The notes below the pieces were generated by a model. It saw nothing but the letters and a program-made list of their open reading frames with translations. It was not told the origin of the DNA and made no database searches. Shown one piece after another: positions 60,001-61,825 of a stretch of 64,000 nucleotides of DNA (its first letter is position 1; the number at the start of each line of letters is the position of its first letter). The stretch comes from Beroe forskalii. Lineage: Eukaryota; Ctenophora; Nuda; Beroida; Beroidae. Position numbers and translations under genes: made by a program. The stretch is taken from contig WFMF01000057.1 in assembly GCA_011033025.1 (NCBI GenBank), positions 62,001 to 126,000 of the forward strand. Reading direction: 5' to 3'.

Positions 60001-61825
60001 ATTTACTCAGTTGAGGGTAACCGCATCACCCCGAGGTACCTTGTGAAATATTGGCCCAGAAGAGTAGAAACCATGGTTTATTACTCATCTGCTGGATGAC
60101 CATTTCTTGGAACTTTTTCCGGTCACATCCAGGATGATATCTCCTTTTTTGCTCCATTCTAGAGTCTAAGACTCTAATAGGAGTTTATTACCCTTTCAGG
60201 AGAGATGAACTGGTGGTGACAGTTGAGTCTACGAACGAAGAGTTTACCTCTATGTGGACTGGAGGCTCTGTTGTCAAGCTCTACAAGGTTTGTGACTCGT
60301 TTTGTGGGAGTCTCACTGCTTGAGATGTATTCTTGAATTCTTCAAATTGTGTGGAATTTGTTTAATTTATGACATGGGATAAATGGGGCCTTTCGCTCTC
60401 TCAAAAGCTAAAAGATGGCATTCGTGATCACAAATTTGAACTTTTGAAATATAACCGGCTAGATATTAAATTCTGCAAGAATACCGGCGTGACGAAGTCA
60501 AGAGATATGATTTGTAAATGGTTTTTTGATTTTGAATGAATTGTCCTTGGCAGGTTGGCCGGGAGGATGATGACGAAGACGACGACGACGTTGAGGACGA
60601 AGACGACGATGAGGACGACGATGACGAATCAGTCGGCGACCTTGAAGACGACGGTGAGTGATGAAACATTTGTACTGCAGAAATATCTTAATATTGTAGT
60701 AACCTAGTAATCTGTAATCTTTGTTATAACCACATTGATCCTTGACCTATTTCTTTCATCACATGTAAGTTTTCACCCTTTTAGCTGGTCATGGTTTATT
60801 GCATCGATACTTGTTTCCAAGGTGTCTCACTATTCCTGTCTATCATTCGTTCATTTCATTTCCTCCTTTTCAGGCATCACATCATCTTCACCCTTGTCCT
60901 TTTCAGGCATCACCTCATCTTCGCCCTTGTCAACTCCAGAACGCACCTCACCTCAAAACTCCAACTCACCTCAAGTAAACACCTCATCGCCTGCCTTCAC
61001 TGATTACAGCACCACTGACTACAGCGCCACTTTAGGTCACTTTTAGGTCACTACTCACTATAGTCTATCGCTTTGATCGAATACCAAAGCCCAATCATCT
61101 AAGGGTCGCAGAGATCTCATACATTTCGTGGCGAACAAGTTTTCAGTTTGGAATGTCATCATACTGATTAACAAACTCCCTTACTTTTCCCCGATTAATT
61201 TCACGATATTATCCCCACTCACTGACTTGCTCACCCTCGCTATCATTTTATTCAGATGACATTTCTCTGTCTGATGGTGAGATGAATGAGGAGATGAGTG
61301 GTTCCTCAGATGATTCTCCAGATGATGATGACAATGATGATGAGGAGGAAAGGACCACTCAGTCCTCCCTCAACTTCTCTCTCATGTCCGACTCAGATGA
61401 AGGTAAGAATAGTAATACTACATTAACATCGGACTGTGTAGACTGTAGACAATGTTCTTATGTTTGTCTAATGTTTACAGTCTCATTTTATTCAGCTGAA
61501 GGTAACAATATTACCCCTGGACTGCAGGGGGGTTAGGTTTACTGTTTAGTGTATAGACATTCCCATGTTGGTGATGGTATGCTTAACATAGCACAGCGCA
61601 GAAGCGCCTTCATGATCAAGTATGTTGAAGAACGAAGATACTTTCAAGACGGTAAAATTTCTTATTTGAAACGTCTAGCTTTTTGATAACATTATTTTAT
61701 ATCAGCTATGCTGACATCAAGTGCTACCTTGTAATGTCTAACGTTTACATTTTCCTGCAGACGGGACTCAGGGCGTTATTGTGGTGCCTCGTAACCGAAC
61801 ATCAAGTAGCAAATCGAGTGGTTAA
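1..61825 (+). CDS. DCAF1: DCAF1 (VPRBP), 27 exons in window, N-terminus beyond left edge
   Basis: DCAF1 is the substrate-recognition subunit of the CUL4-DDB1 E3 ubiquitin ligase. Exons w2 to w27 splice into 4023 nt (1340 codons plus stop) with every phase consistent. Window-numbered landmarks: armadillo-like helical repeats in residues 1-592, with family-typical stretches such as [11 protein letters not shown] and [11 protein letters not shown]; LisH motif near 640-670 ([15 protein letters not shown], across two exons); a WD40 propeller from about residue 790 on, including [17 protein letters not shown] and [11 protein letters not shown], which supply the two WDxR boxes expected for DDB1 binding; acidic Asp/Glu tail from about 1195. 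The family is about 1500 residues in human, so roughly the first 100 residues are missing to the left. Introns of 39 kb and 10.8 kb are filled with satellites, transposons and other genes. Family recognition is from memory of the human protein, not from a database search. Confidence 0.93.
141..1238. mobile_element. Non-autonomous DNA transposon with 16-bp TIRs and 8-bp target duplication
   Basis: The left end CCCAGTGACAGAACAC (141-156) is the exact reverse complement of the right end (1223-1238). The direct repeat CCAGATCT flanks it at 133-140 and 1239-1246. An 8-bp duplication fits hAT-like or other 8-bp transposons. No transposase ORF is present; the interior is a large fold-back. It sits wholly inside the intron between exons w1 and w2. 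Confidence 0.9.
477..880. repeat. Fold-back inverted repeat inside the 141-1238 element
   Basis: The left arm (about 477-650, starting CATTTTCCTTGTGTTTGAAT) is repeated in inverse orientation at about 705-880, with a short spacer rich in AGACGTGAT motifs. ORFs called here are by-products of the repeat. Confidence 0.88.
1324..1446 (+). CDS. DCAF1: DCAF1 exon w2
   Basis: Acceptor TTTTCAG ends at 1323 and donor GTGAGA starts at 1447. There are 41 codons in phase 0, with helical-repeat residues such as [17 protein letters not shown]. Confidence 0.88.
1570..1676 (+). CDS. DCAF1: DCAF1 exon w3
   Basis: Acceptor CTATCAG ends at 1569 and donor GTTGGT starts at 1677. It encodes [19 protein letters not shown], the counterpart of the family's DWASNAEEPLQAYAV-type segment. 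It ends in phase 2. The donor is weak and was chosen because it alone joins w4 in frame. Confidence 0.78.
1873..1985 (+). CDS. DCAF1: DCAF1 exon w4
   Basis: Acceptor GTGTTCAG ends at 1872 and donor GTAATC starts at 1986. It completes an Arg codon with w3, then reads [19 protein letters not shown], as expected for this part of the family. Confidence 0.8.
2145..2365 (+). CDS. DCAF1: DCAF1 exon w5
   Basis: The acceptor is probably CCAAAGCAAAG (weak polypyrimidine tract), and the first donor GTATCA is at 2366. It encodes [13 protein letters not shown] and ends [10 protein letters not shown] in phase 0. The last 15 or so bases plus the donor are repeated downstream (see the 35-bp array). Confidence 0.8.
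2366..2600 (+). repeat. 35-bp minisatellite built on the exon w5 splice donor
   Basis: Units of about 35 bp carry the exon end ACCAAGAG followed by GTATCATTAG. Donor-like GT positions are 2366, 2401, 2436, 2471 (GTCTCA), 2506, 2548 and 2583. Spacing is 35 bp except one unit of 42. The units are not multiples of three, and reading on past the first donor meets a stop at 2408-2410. Confidence 0.92.
3068..3267 (+). CDS. DCAF1: DCAF1 exon w6
   Basis: Acceptor CTCTTTCAG ends at 3067 and donor GTGAGT starts at 3268. It encodes [19 protein letters not shown] and [20 protein letters not shown], among the most conserved parts of the DCAF1 N-terminal region. It ends in phase 2. Confidence 0.92.
3225..3420 (+). 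repeat. 43-bp minisatellite built on the exon w6 splice donor
   Basis: The exon end (ATAGCAACCATCTAGTGACA...ATCATGTC) and the following GTGAGTGTT recur with an exact 43-bp period. The exon/intron points fall at 3268 (GTGAGT), 3311 (ATGAGT, GT lost), 3354 (GTGACT) and 3397 (GTGAGT). Confidence 0.92.
3556..3694 (+). CDS. DCAF1: DCAF1 exon w7
   Basis: The acceptor ATCTCAG ends at 3555 and the donor GTCAGT starts at 3695. It encodes [13 protein letters not shown] and ends [12 protein letters not shown] in phase 0. Confidence 0.88.
3916..4116 (+). CDS. DCAF1: DCAF1 exon w8 (shortest form)
   Basis: Acceptor CACCCTGCAG ends at 3915 and the first donor GTAGGG is at 4117. It encodes [19 protein letters not shown] and [12 protein letters not shown]. 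It ends in phase 0 with QIHTNTK. The exon end is repeated as a 66-bp array; use of the second donor (4183) would add 22 residues in frame. Confidence 0.88.
4051..4522 (+). repeat. 66-bp minisatellite across the exon w8 splice donor
   Basis: Each 66-bp unit (22 codons) holds the exon end, CTAAG and then GTAGGGAGAC. Donor-like sites sit at 4117, 4183, 4250, 4316, 4382, 4448 and 4514. All spacings are 66 bp except 4183-4250, which is 67 because of one extra G. That G puts a TAA at 4198-4200 in the gene's frame. Confidence 0.95.
4745..4883 (+). CDS. DCAF1: DCAF1 exon w9
   Basis: Acceptor CCTCACACAG ends at 4744 and donor GTAAGT starts at 4884. It encodes [18 protein letters not shown] and ends in phase 1. 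Confidence 0.9.
5009..5128 (+). CDS. DCAF1: DCAF1 exon w10
   Basis: Acceptor ATATTTCAG ends at 5008 and donor GTGAAT starts at 5129. It encodes [19 protein letters not shown] and ends in phase 1. Confidence 0.88.
5411..5550 (+). CDS. DCAF1: DCAF1 exon w11
   Basis: Acceptor CTCCGACAG ends at 5410 and donor GTATGT starts at 5551. It encodes [20 protein letters not shown] and ends in phase 0. Confidence 0.88.
5600..5705 (+). repeat. Short intronic repeat (about 44-bp period)
   Basis: TCTAATGTAT...ATACTGGTA recurs between 5590 and 5705 in the intron after exon w11. The rest of this intron (to 6056) is AT-rich with no feature I recognise. Confidence 0.7.
6057..6330 (+). CDS. DCAF1: DCAF1 exon w12
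   Basis: Acceptor TTATTTCAG ends at 6056 and donor GTTAGA starts at 6331. It encodes [22 protein letters not shown] and ends [11 protein letters not shown], nearly the family consensus. The final single G joins AG at 45455, so the next exon lies 39 kb away. Confidence 0.93.
6475..7850 (+). repeat. 174-bp satellite, about 8 units
   Basis: The marker GGGATGTTCATT occurs at 6545, 6719, 6893, 7067, 7241, 7414, 7588 and 7758. Units stay open in one frame because 174 is divisible by 3, giving spurious ORFs. A further, inverted piece is at 13660-14040. Confidence 0.95.
12146..12605. mobile_element. Dispersed SINE-like repeat, copy 1
   Basis: About 460 bp, starting AAGGATTGACATAAGAGGCG and ending GAAGAACCTCGCGTG. 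It matches 37320-37776 almost base for base in the same orientation and interrupts the GGTACC array. GC-richer than its surroundings. I see no transposase and no clear target duplication, so the class is uncertain. Confidence 0.82.
12884..13015. mobile_element. Small TIR element (132 bp) inside the GGTACC array
   Basis: ATAGACAC..CGGGTCCAT at 12884-12908 is mirrored by ATGGACCCG..GTGTCTAT at 12990-13015 with a few mismatches. The centre is GC-rich, unlike the array around it. Confidence 0.75.
13660..14040. repeat. Inverted pair of 174-bp satellite units
   Basis: The 174-bp unit seen at 6475-7850 appears forward at about 13666-13857 and then in inverse orientation at 13858-14035. The centre is near 13857 (TTTGACCTTATATCTCG). 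This makes a near-palindrome of about 370 bp. Confidence 0.9.
14150..18330. repeat. 176-bp satellite array with an internal strand switch
   Basis: Units of about 176 bp (some 168 or shorter) contain CCCATGGATGGGACGTGGCG and CCTGAGTGCCAAACCAACC. From 14150 to about 16665 they run on one strand, and from there to 18330 on the other. Units near 16030-16300 and 18000-18330 are more degraded. ORFs of 76-134 codons on both strands are artefacts of the repeat. Confidence 0.95.
18787..18815. repeat. Perfect 13-bp hairpin with alternating CG stem
   Basis: CAAATGCGCGCGC, loop GAA, then the exact complement. The alternating purine-pyrimidine stem could form Z-DNA. It is not in a gene. Confidence 0.85.
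20469..20490. promoter_or_regulatory. Palindromic double E-box next to a TATA-like box
   Basis: GCACGTGACA-GG-TGTCACGTGC forms perfect 10-bp arms, immediately followed by TTATAAGC. This is a plausible bHLH-zip binding site and core promoter, but no gene follows within 3 kb, so the function is conjecture. Confidence 0.4.
20883..22308. repeat. Permuted inverted repeat (two blocks, each present in both orientations)
   Basis: Block X (20883-21088) recurs inverted at 21690-21890. Block Y (21089-21496) recurs inverted at 21891-22308. The order is X-Y-spacer-X'-Y' rather than the mirror X-Y-Y'-X'. Y starts with a long hairpin (ATTGGTTGATTGACAAAT with a GC-rich inner hairpin). Arms look nearly identical, so the structure is young. 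Confidence 0.88.
22309..24082. other. Upstream part of duplicated segment, no gene seen
   Basis: AT-rich. From about 22690 on, stretches match 27345-28800 and 30300-30430 (e.g. CTGTACAGTGTACTTAAGC; TTGACGTGTTATCCCCCGTA). ORFs here are short and unrecognised. Confidence 0.65.
24083..24239 (+). promoter_or_regulatory. Conserved upstream region of helicase copy A
   Basis: 157 bp almost identical to 31353-31513 in front of copy B. It probably contains the promoter or 5' UTR; no clear TATA box at a standard distance was seen. Confidence 0.4.
24240..26108 (+). CDS. DEAD-box RNA helicase with N-terminal zinc knuckle, Vasa/DDX3-like (copy A)
   Basis: An ATP-dependent RNA helicase of 622 residues in a single exon. 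Residues 9-22 form a CCHC knuckle (C-x2-C-x4-H-x4-[15 protein letters not shown]). C60, C63, C78 and C80 could bind a second metal. The core has the Q motif (PTPIQ), Walker A AQTGTGKT (about 138), [18 protein letters not shown] (about 256), SAT (about 291), ARGLDI and HRIGRTGR (about 524). The second RecA lobe has several long insertions not usual in the family (around 360-385, 420-440 and 490-515). Zinc-knuckle helicases are found among Vasa proteins of germ cells, but lack of introns suggests a retrocopy. It lies inside the DCAF1 intron on the same strand. Confidence 0.9.
   Translation: MARDKSYICSECDETGHVAEGCPQIARVERSYEEDRLKTGIKFSAYRDTKVTVLTPGTRCDKCSKLQIAQLNDDEFKCKCVVPRDEVKPIKNFKDLELESQILFNIVNKKSCNFEVPTPIQRFALPTILKGHDVMGCAQTGTGKTAAYLIPIVKFVVEKGFRKTAVGNDEAQKPEVLIVAPTRELAQQIQRTALKLTLRMKHSCGIKVIFGGAASQPQRRRVRKGCNILIGTPGRILHFIKDYIISMENTEYLVLDEADKMVDDGFRPDLEKIIGLTDMPSKEYRQTLMFSATFRSDLQDIAAAAMKKNFRIIKAGKISSAQPNVKQEFECIDDNNQKLPRLKEILCDLYVNSEKTFLEHNCWKREPGHPNNVDYLCHVLGKCCGLKTLIFVETKRQAQEIAECVNEHMYNFFKSRFMKSFQNMPICNDLDLVHFGATQIHGGMSQGAREFALLGFKQCSYPILVATNVAARGLDIEGVSYVINFELPLNLSKIAKYHNEDTKALKGGEIKRRPVRDQFEEYIHRIGRTGRAGNTGTSITLFSQKEDKHLAISFVRMLEIAQQDVPEWLLEIAEEEASVLRAGKKAPKEKIISKTAEVLAELSIKESPIIGPDSIELWGNED
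26109..26639. other. Helicase 3' flank, AT-rich
   Basis: Matches 34425-34910 downstream of helicase copy B (for example TGGCGAATATTTC). It contains no gene. Confidence 0.7.
26640..26985 (-). pseudogene. Sulfotransferase fragment (copy A, C-terminal third)
   Basis: Matches the 3' third of the intact gene at 34912-35778, including [15 protein letters not shown] and the PAPS loop RKGKVGDWK. Similarity stops abruptly near 26985. It has lost three residues of the intact copy's DMVEDLPRV and changed frame near its end. With no PAPS-binding YPKSGTTW it cannot be active. The break marks one edge of duplication unit A. Confidence 0.88.
27764..28358. mobile_element. TIR element with a minisatellite interior and 6-bp target duplication
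   Basis: A perfect 21-bp terminal inverted repeat (TGGTCGTATGAAAG...) at 27764-27784 and 28338-28358 is flanked by TAATGT at 27758-27763 and 28359-28364. The interior is a minisatellite of GGGTTCACCAGGGGGTCAG-type units, with a short stretch in inverse orientation at the left (27785-27890). Confidence 0.88.
27930..28337 (+). repeat. G-rich minisatellite, about 23-bp unit
   Basis: GGGGTTCACCAGGGGGTCAG(T/C)A repeats about 16-20 times with small length variants. Runs of 4-5 G in every unit make one strand a potential G-quadruplex former. Confidence 0.92.
28942..29342. mobile_element. Fold-back TIR element of about 400 bp
   Basis: TTACACCCGGGTTCCTGTTA at the left is mirrored by TAACAGGAACCCGGGTGTTA at the right. 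Both continue into repeats of ACTCGCGAGAAA. Central copies of CTCGCGAG are themselves palindromic. No transposase. Confidence 0.82.
29360..29419. promoter_or_regulatory. Cluster of four CACGTG E-boxes
   Basis: CACGTG occurs at 29360, 29371, 29401 and 29414, four copies in 60 bp. It lies just outside the TIR element and could bind bHLH-zip factors. No gene start is attached. Confidence 0.45.
30161..30231. repeat. Long hairpin (16-bp outer stem plus inner GC hairpin)
   Basis: ATTGGTCTCGTTACTA is complementary to TAGTAACGAGACCAAT, and inside lies GTGCC-TAC-GGCAC. It has the same architecture as the hairpins at 21095 and 22242 but a different stem sequence. Confidence 0.85.
30780..31150 (+). repeat. 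45-bp minisatellite
   Basis: About eight units of CACATACTCACATTCC...ACACCCTCAACG, some 43-44 bp. ORFs on both strands here are artefacts. It lies about 360 bp upstream of helicase copy B and is absent before copy A. Confidence 0.92.
31514..33489 (+). pseudogene. DEAD-box RNA helicase, frameshifted tandem copy (copy B)
   Basis: A near-copy of 24240-26108. One base is missing after 31711 relative to copy A, which ends the N-terminal frame at 31715-31717. The remaining frame is open to 33489 with all core motifs ([23 protein letters not shown]). After the frameshift there is no ATG before the Q motif, so a full product needs a correction, an unseen splice, or a sequencing error. Stretches identical to copy A alternate with heavily changed ones (e.g. 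around 32740-32890 and 33120-33260). The C-terminal tail has an 18-codon Lys-rich unit ([10 protein letters not shown]) three times where copy A has one. Confidence 0.85.
33256..33417 (+). repeat. 54-bp in-frame coding repeat in helicase B tail
   Basis: Three 18-codon units beginning [20 protein letters not shown] and [10 protein letters not shown]. Copy A has a single unit at the same place, so the expansion postdates the duplication. Confidence 0.88.
33499..34411. mobile_element. TTAA-flanked element with G-run/C-run ends and about 230-bp inverted repeats
   Basis: Starts with a long G run and GTTCAACCCAAA, and ends with the mirrored TTGGGTTGAACCCC and a long C run. TTAA precedes (33495-33498) and follows (34412-34415) it. 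Arms reach inward to ATCTATCGATTGCA. A TTAA duplication fits piggyBac-like or Kolobok-like elements. No transposase. Copy A has no insertion here, so it is younger than the duplication. It starts 9 bp after the helicase stop. Confidence 0.9.
34912..35778 (-). CDS. Cytosolic sulfotransferase (SULT family)
   Basis: 288 residues in one exon, the usual length of cytosolic SULTs. It would transfer sulfate from PAPS to a small hydroxyl or amine acceptor. The 5'-phosphosulfate loop YPKSGTTW lies near residue 50, the 3'-phosphate site [15 protein letters not shown] near 120, and the C-terminal loop [11 protein letters not shown] near 255. [11 protein letters not shown] carries the candidate catalytic His. 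No signal peptide or membrane segment. It runs opposite to DCAF1 and the helicases, inside the DCAF1 intron. The 5' half is GC-richer than its surroundings. The substrate cannot be told from sequence. Confidence 0.92.
   Translation of the reverse strand: MSKLYPPNNLPFPHNAYRGMALPVFVTPERLSHLQDHHTARPGDVCLVTYPKSGTTWLSYILYQLHDKPELRSLDEAVPWITTMPSSVVEDLPYPRIFRFHLLHEWLPQSITRDTKIVYCYRNPKDVSVSYFHHTKFFKQIYDGFEFESFEEFFKHYTSDNPLHYGTWIEHVRSWLPHRNDPNVLFVAFEDMVEDLPRVIGQIAKFLRLTVSEERISEIANSSTFTNMKKDDRLNRKDLGENVVDMKKDFIRKGKVGDWKNFLTESQSAIFDELCSTLPEDFNIRFEM
35779..36120. other. Upstream of sulfotransferase, no other feature seen
   Basis: AT-rich; it presumably holds the sulfotransferase promoter on the minus strand, but I see no distinct core element. 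Confidence 0.5.
36121..36350. mobile_element. Near-perfect 230-bp palindrome (MITE-like)
   Basis: Arms 36121-36233 and 36235-36350 are complementary over their length with few differences, centred on AAGTTTAAAACTT. The outer end GAAAGAAGCTG pairs with CAGAGTTCTTTC. There is no coding capacity. Confidence 0.92.
36351..37319. other. AT-rich intronic DNA with a dispersed repeat
   Basis: 36790-36980 shares stretches with 63700-63920, such as GCAACTTTGTACTGTGTTTT. No gene seen; the ORF at 37072-37317 has no family resemblance. Confidence 0.55.
37320..37776. mobile_element. Dispersed SINE-like repeat, copy 2
   Basis: Matches 12146-12605 from AAGGATTGACATAAGAGGCG to GAACCTCGCGTG with scattered differences and small indels. 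Same orientation. Confidence 0.82.
37777..38852. other. Intronic sequence without recognisable genes
   Basis: AT-rich. ORFs at 38167-38511 (minus) and 38434-38751 (plus) overlap each other and show no motif I know. Confidence 0.55.
38853..43198. mobile_element. 4.3-kb fold-back element with inverted arrays of a 172-bp repeat
   Basis: The left arm (AGAGTCAAATC..., CTTTCCGGAACTTTCCGGGG near 38990) is mirrored at the right (near 43050). The arms lead into an array of about 172-bp units (GAAGGTCGTAGAGACTTCG) running forward at 39050-40020 and in inverse orientation at 41100-41670 and 42857-42970. The centre (40020-41100) is unique and has no recognisable transposase. Confidence 0.85.
41679..42848. 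mobile_element. hAT-like element nested in the fold-back element
   Basis: TAGGGTTTCCAT at 41679 is mirrored by ATGGAAACCCTA ending at 42848. TTTTTCGC is duplicated on both sides (41671-41678 and 42849-42856). Subterminal regions at both ends are full of TATCTAGATA palindromes. No long ORF; non-autonomous. Confidence 0.92.
43199..43907. other. Intronic sequence, no gene recognised
   Basis: An 89-codon ORF (43380-43649) has no motif I know. Otherwise unremarkable. Confidence 0.5.
43908..44088. repeat. Cloverleaf-like cluster: outer inverted repeat with three internal hairpins
   Basis: The outer 13-bp stem GTACTTTAGAGGC (43908-43920) pairs with 44076-44088. CGCAGA pairs with TCTGCG just inside. 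Within are three successive hairpins: ATGATTTAGAG/CTCTAAATCAT, ATTTAAATGTC/GACATTTAAAT and ATATAGAGCCCTGC/GCAGGGCTCTATAT. No coding sequence. It could be a small MITE or a structured RNA/DNA element. Confidence 0.85.
44127..44226 (+). repeat. Dispersed 100-bp repeat, copy 1
   Basis: GTGCAACCAGGTGGGTCCCA and neighbouring sequence recur inverted at 47945-48060. The rest, to 45454, holds no gene I can recognise. Confidence 0.8.
45455..45650 (+). CDS. DCAF1: DCAF1 exon w13 (first half of LisH)
   Basis: Acceptor CACCTCTCAG ends at 45454 and donor GTAAGA starts at 45651. Joined to w12 it reads [20 protein letters not shown], matching the family's EPVLQDKRSDHVKFCKYAAE-like stretch. It ends [16 protein letters not shown] in phase 2, the first half of the LisH motif. 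Confidence 0.93.
45937..46186 (+). CDS. DCAF1: DCAF1 exon w14 (second half of LisH)
   Basis: Acceptor CCCTCCCAG ends at 45936 and donor GTACTT starts at 46187 (weak). It begins [18 protein letters not shown], finishing LisH, then a Ser/Thr/Pro-rich linker. It ends in phase 0. Confidence 0.88.
46352..46495 (+). CDS. DCAF1: DCAF1 exon w15
   Basis: Acceptor CATTTTACAG ends at 46351 and donor GTTGGT starts at 46496. It encodes [18 protein letters not shown], the family's PPTLDSIITEYLREQH-type segment. Phase 0 at both ends. Confidence 0.9.
46631..46800 (+). repeat. Tandem copies of the exon w16 splice acceptor
   Basis: (A)TTTCAG followed by TGTGA(A/G)CA(T/C)CCCATGTC occurs with the exon side starting at 46636, 46672, 46727 and 46778. 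Units are 36, 55 and 51 bp. Only the last opens a long coding exon; the copy at 46727 reads into TAA after seven codons. Confidence 0.9.
46778..46919 (+). CDS. DCAF1: DCAF1 exon w16
   Basis: Acceptor TCATTTCAG ends at 46777 and donor GTGAGA starts at 46920. It encodes [14 protein letters not shown] and [11 protein letters not shown], close to the family's PPFSLFTPHQCPEP and PINFTSRLNRR. It ends in phase 1. Confidence 0.93.
47253..47422 (+). CDS. DCAF1: DCAF1 exon w17 (WD40)
   Basis: Acceptor CATGTTCAG ends at 47252 and donor GTAAGT starts at 47423. It encodes [18 protein letters not shown] and ends [13 protein letters not shown] in phase 0. The exon end and donor are multiplied, and the array is split by the 10.4-kb insertion. 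Confidence 0.93.
47411..47450 (+). repeat. Left part of 22-bp array built on the exon w17 donor
   Basis: CAGATCAGA|GTAAGTCAAGCAA: donors at 47423 and 47445, 22 bp apart. Continues at 57891-58027 beyond the insertion. Confidence 0.9.
47461..47590. repeat. Left GTCCCG fold-back terminus
   Basis: GTCCCG(C/G)TTT repeats, then a centre TTGCTCACC...GGACATTTTTTGG, then CGGGACAAA repeats in inverse orientation. Similar to 57755-57881. Confidence 0.85.
47945..48060 (-). repeat. Dispersed 100-bp repeat, copy 2 (inverted)
   Basis: Inverse complement of 44127-44226, e.g. TGGGACCCACCTGGTTGCAC. Confidence 0.8.
48061..48720. other. Low-complexity purine-rich sequence
   Basis: Degenerate repeats of GGGACAAAGACAAATGGGA type. 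ORFs on the minus strand (48229-48432, 48441-48686) follow from the repeat and are not supported as genes. Confidence 0.6.
48740..49918 (+). repeat. 29-bp dyad minisatellite, first block
   Basis: Units TGGTGTCAGAGACACGTAGT plus CTCACCTAC, about 29 bp, with a conserved GTGTC-AGA-GACAC dyad. It contains a larger internal duplication (49060-49310 versus 49313-49560). Confidence 0.92.
49921..51109 (+). repeat. 666-bp tandem duplication inside the dyad minisatellite
   Basis: GGAGAAAAATACGACTCGTG starts at 49921 and 50587; the two copies are nearly identical. The second is cut at about 51109, where the 29-bp array resumes. A 63-codon minus ORF and a plus ORF from 50270/50930 are shared but not recognised. 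Confidence 0.9.
51110..52330 (+). repeat. 29-bp dyad minisatellite, second block
   Basis: Same unit as the first block, more homogeneous (CACCTGCTGGTG(T/A)CAGAGACAC), decaying after 51950. Together the two blocks hold roughly 70-80 units. Confidence 0.9.
52331..53182 (-). other. Probable 3' region of the LINE, no gene assigned
   Basis: Lies downstream of the reverse-transcriptase frame on the minus strand. A 163-codon minus ORF (52563-53054) has several Cys and a Ser run but no motif I can name. No poly(A) tail is obvious. Confidence 0.4.
53183..56844 (-). mobile_element. Non-LTR retrotransposon (LINE): endonuclease plus reverse transcriptase, one frameshift
   Basis: On the minus strand, a 712-codon frame (56844-54706) and a 522-codon frame (54751-53183) overlap. 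The first has an APE-type endonuclease ([26 protein letters not shown]) and the start of the reverse transcriptase ([33 protein letters not shown]). The second continues with [13 protein letters not shown] and the catalytic WADDLV box, then a thumb and a Cys-His motif (CDFC...HLLSICP). The frame changes near 54840, between the first catalytic Asp and the ADD box, so this copy cannot make an intact enzyme. It resembles APE-class LINEs of the Jockey/CR1 kind; a clade cannot be fixed by eye. No ORF1 was found. Confidence 0.9.
56845..57348. other. LINE 5' flank and return of decayed dyad array
   Basis: To about 57130 probably the LINE 5' untranslated region. GTAAGAGACACGCAGT near 57140 is a remnant of the 29-bp array, so the LINE inserted into it. 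Confidence 0.5.
57349..57475. mobile_element. 127-bp element with perfect 19-bp inverted ends
   Basis: ATGCCAGACCAGGTATCCT (57349-57367) is the exact inverse complement of 57457-57475. Too small to code. Confidence 0.75.
57755..57890. repeat. Right GTCCCG fold-back terminus
   Basis: Mirrors 47461-47590: GTCCCGCTTT units, TTGCTCACC centre, GGACATTTTTTGG, CGGGACAAAG units, then GGGACGTTGG and C8. Confidence 0.85.
57891..58027 (+). repeat. Right part of 22-bp array built on the exon w17 donor
   Basis: Seven more CAGA|GTAAGT-type junctions at 57893, 57915, 57937, 57958, 57979, 58000 and 58022, spaced 21-22 bp. The first lacks its left half because of the insertion. Confidence 0.92.
58237..58362 (+). 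CDS. DCAF1: DCAF1 exon w18 (WD40)
   Basis: Acceptor AACCATAG ends at 58236 and donor GTATGT starts at 58363. It reads [14 protein letters not shown], continuing GQIR of w17 as the family's GQLKLYN. 42 codons, phase 0 at both ends. Confidence 0.9.
58531..58680 (+). repeat. Tandem copies of the exon w19 splice acceptor
   Basis: T(C/T)CAG|GAAGCTGAGTTA...GGCAGCCTAACAACGCCTG occurs three times, with exon sides at 58535, 58586 and 58630 (51- and 44-bp units). Only the third gives an open frame; the first two run into a stop because of the 44-bp unit. Confidence 0.92.
58630..58877 (+). CDS. DCAF1: DCAF1 exon w19 (WD40)
   Basis: Acceptor CCTTCAG ends at 58629 and donor GTATGT starts at 58878. It encodes [18 protein letters not shown] and [18 protein letters not shown] Ser-rich insertion sits between two WD strands. 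It ends in phase 2. Confidence 0.9.
59064..59215 (+). CDS. DCAF1: DCAF1 exon w20 (WD40, first WDxR box)
   Basis: Acceptor TTTCCACAG ends at 59063 and donor GTACCT starts at 59216. It encodes [19 protein letters not shown] and [17 protein letters not shown], nearly the human sequence. WDYR is the first DDB1-binding box. Confidence 0.95.
59235..59345 (+). repeat. Intronic minisatellite of about 21 bp
   Basis: AACGACATTTTAACTCCTG-type units, about five copies, decaying. Confidence 0.85.
59446..59568 (+). CDS. DCAF1: DCAF1 exon w21 (WD40, second WDxR box)
   Basis: Acceptor TTACCAG ends at 59445 and donor GTGAGT starts at 59569. It encodes [23 protein letters not shown] is the second box. It ends in phase 1. 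Confidence 0.95.
59759..59924 (+). CDS. DCAF1: DCAF1 exon w22 (WD40)
   Basis: Acceptor GCATTTCAG ends at 59758 and donor GTTTTA starts at 59925. It encodes [19 protein letters not shown] and RQIIDLNFC, matching the family's PFGSSFRTFNATDY and NIFDLC. Confidence 0.92.
60200..60287 (+). CDS. DCAF1: DCAF1 exon w23
   Basis: Acceptor CCCTTTCAG ends at 60199 and donor GTTTGT starts at 60288. It encodes [15 protein letters not shown] and ends VVKLYK, the last propeller strand. Confidence 0.92.
60554..60653 (+). CDS. DCAF1: DCAF1 exon w24 (acidic tail)
   Basis: Acceptor CTTGGCAG ends at 60553 and donor GTGAGT starts at 60654. It begins VGRE, then almost only Asp and Glu, as in the family tail. It ends in phase 1. 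Confidence 0.93.
60907..61035 (+). CDS. DCAF1: DCAF1 exon w25 (alternative acceptor at 60874)
   Basis: Acceptor CCTTTTCAG ends at 60906. A duplicate acceptor ending at 60873 would add 33 nt (11 residues) in frame. It encodes a Ser/Thr/Pro-rich stretch. The donor GTCACT at 61036 is weak, so the 3' border is less sure. Confidence 0.78.
61256..61402 (+). CDS. DCAF1: DCAF1 exon w26 (acidic)
   Basis: Acceptor TTATTCAG ends at 61255 and donor GTAAGA starts at 61403. It encodes [14 protein letters not shown], an Asp run and [11 protein letters not shown]. It ends in phase 1. Confidence 0.9.
61761..61825 (+). CDS. DCAF1: DCAF1 last coding exon w27
   Basis: Acceptor TTCCTGCAG ends at 61760. It encodes [20 protein letters not shown], then Gly and TAA at 61823-61825. 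The end differs from the human C-terminus, as expected for this variable region. Confidence 0.85.
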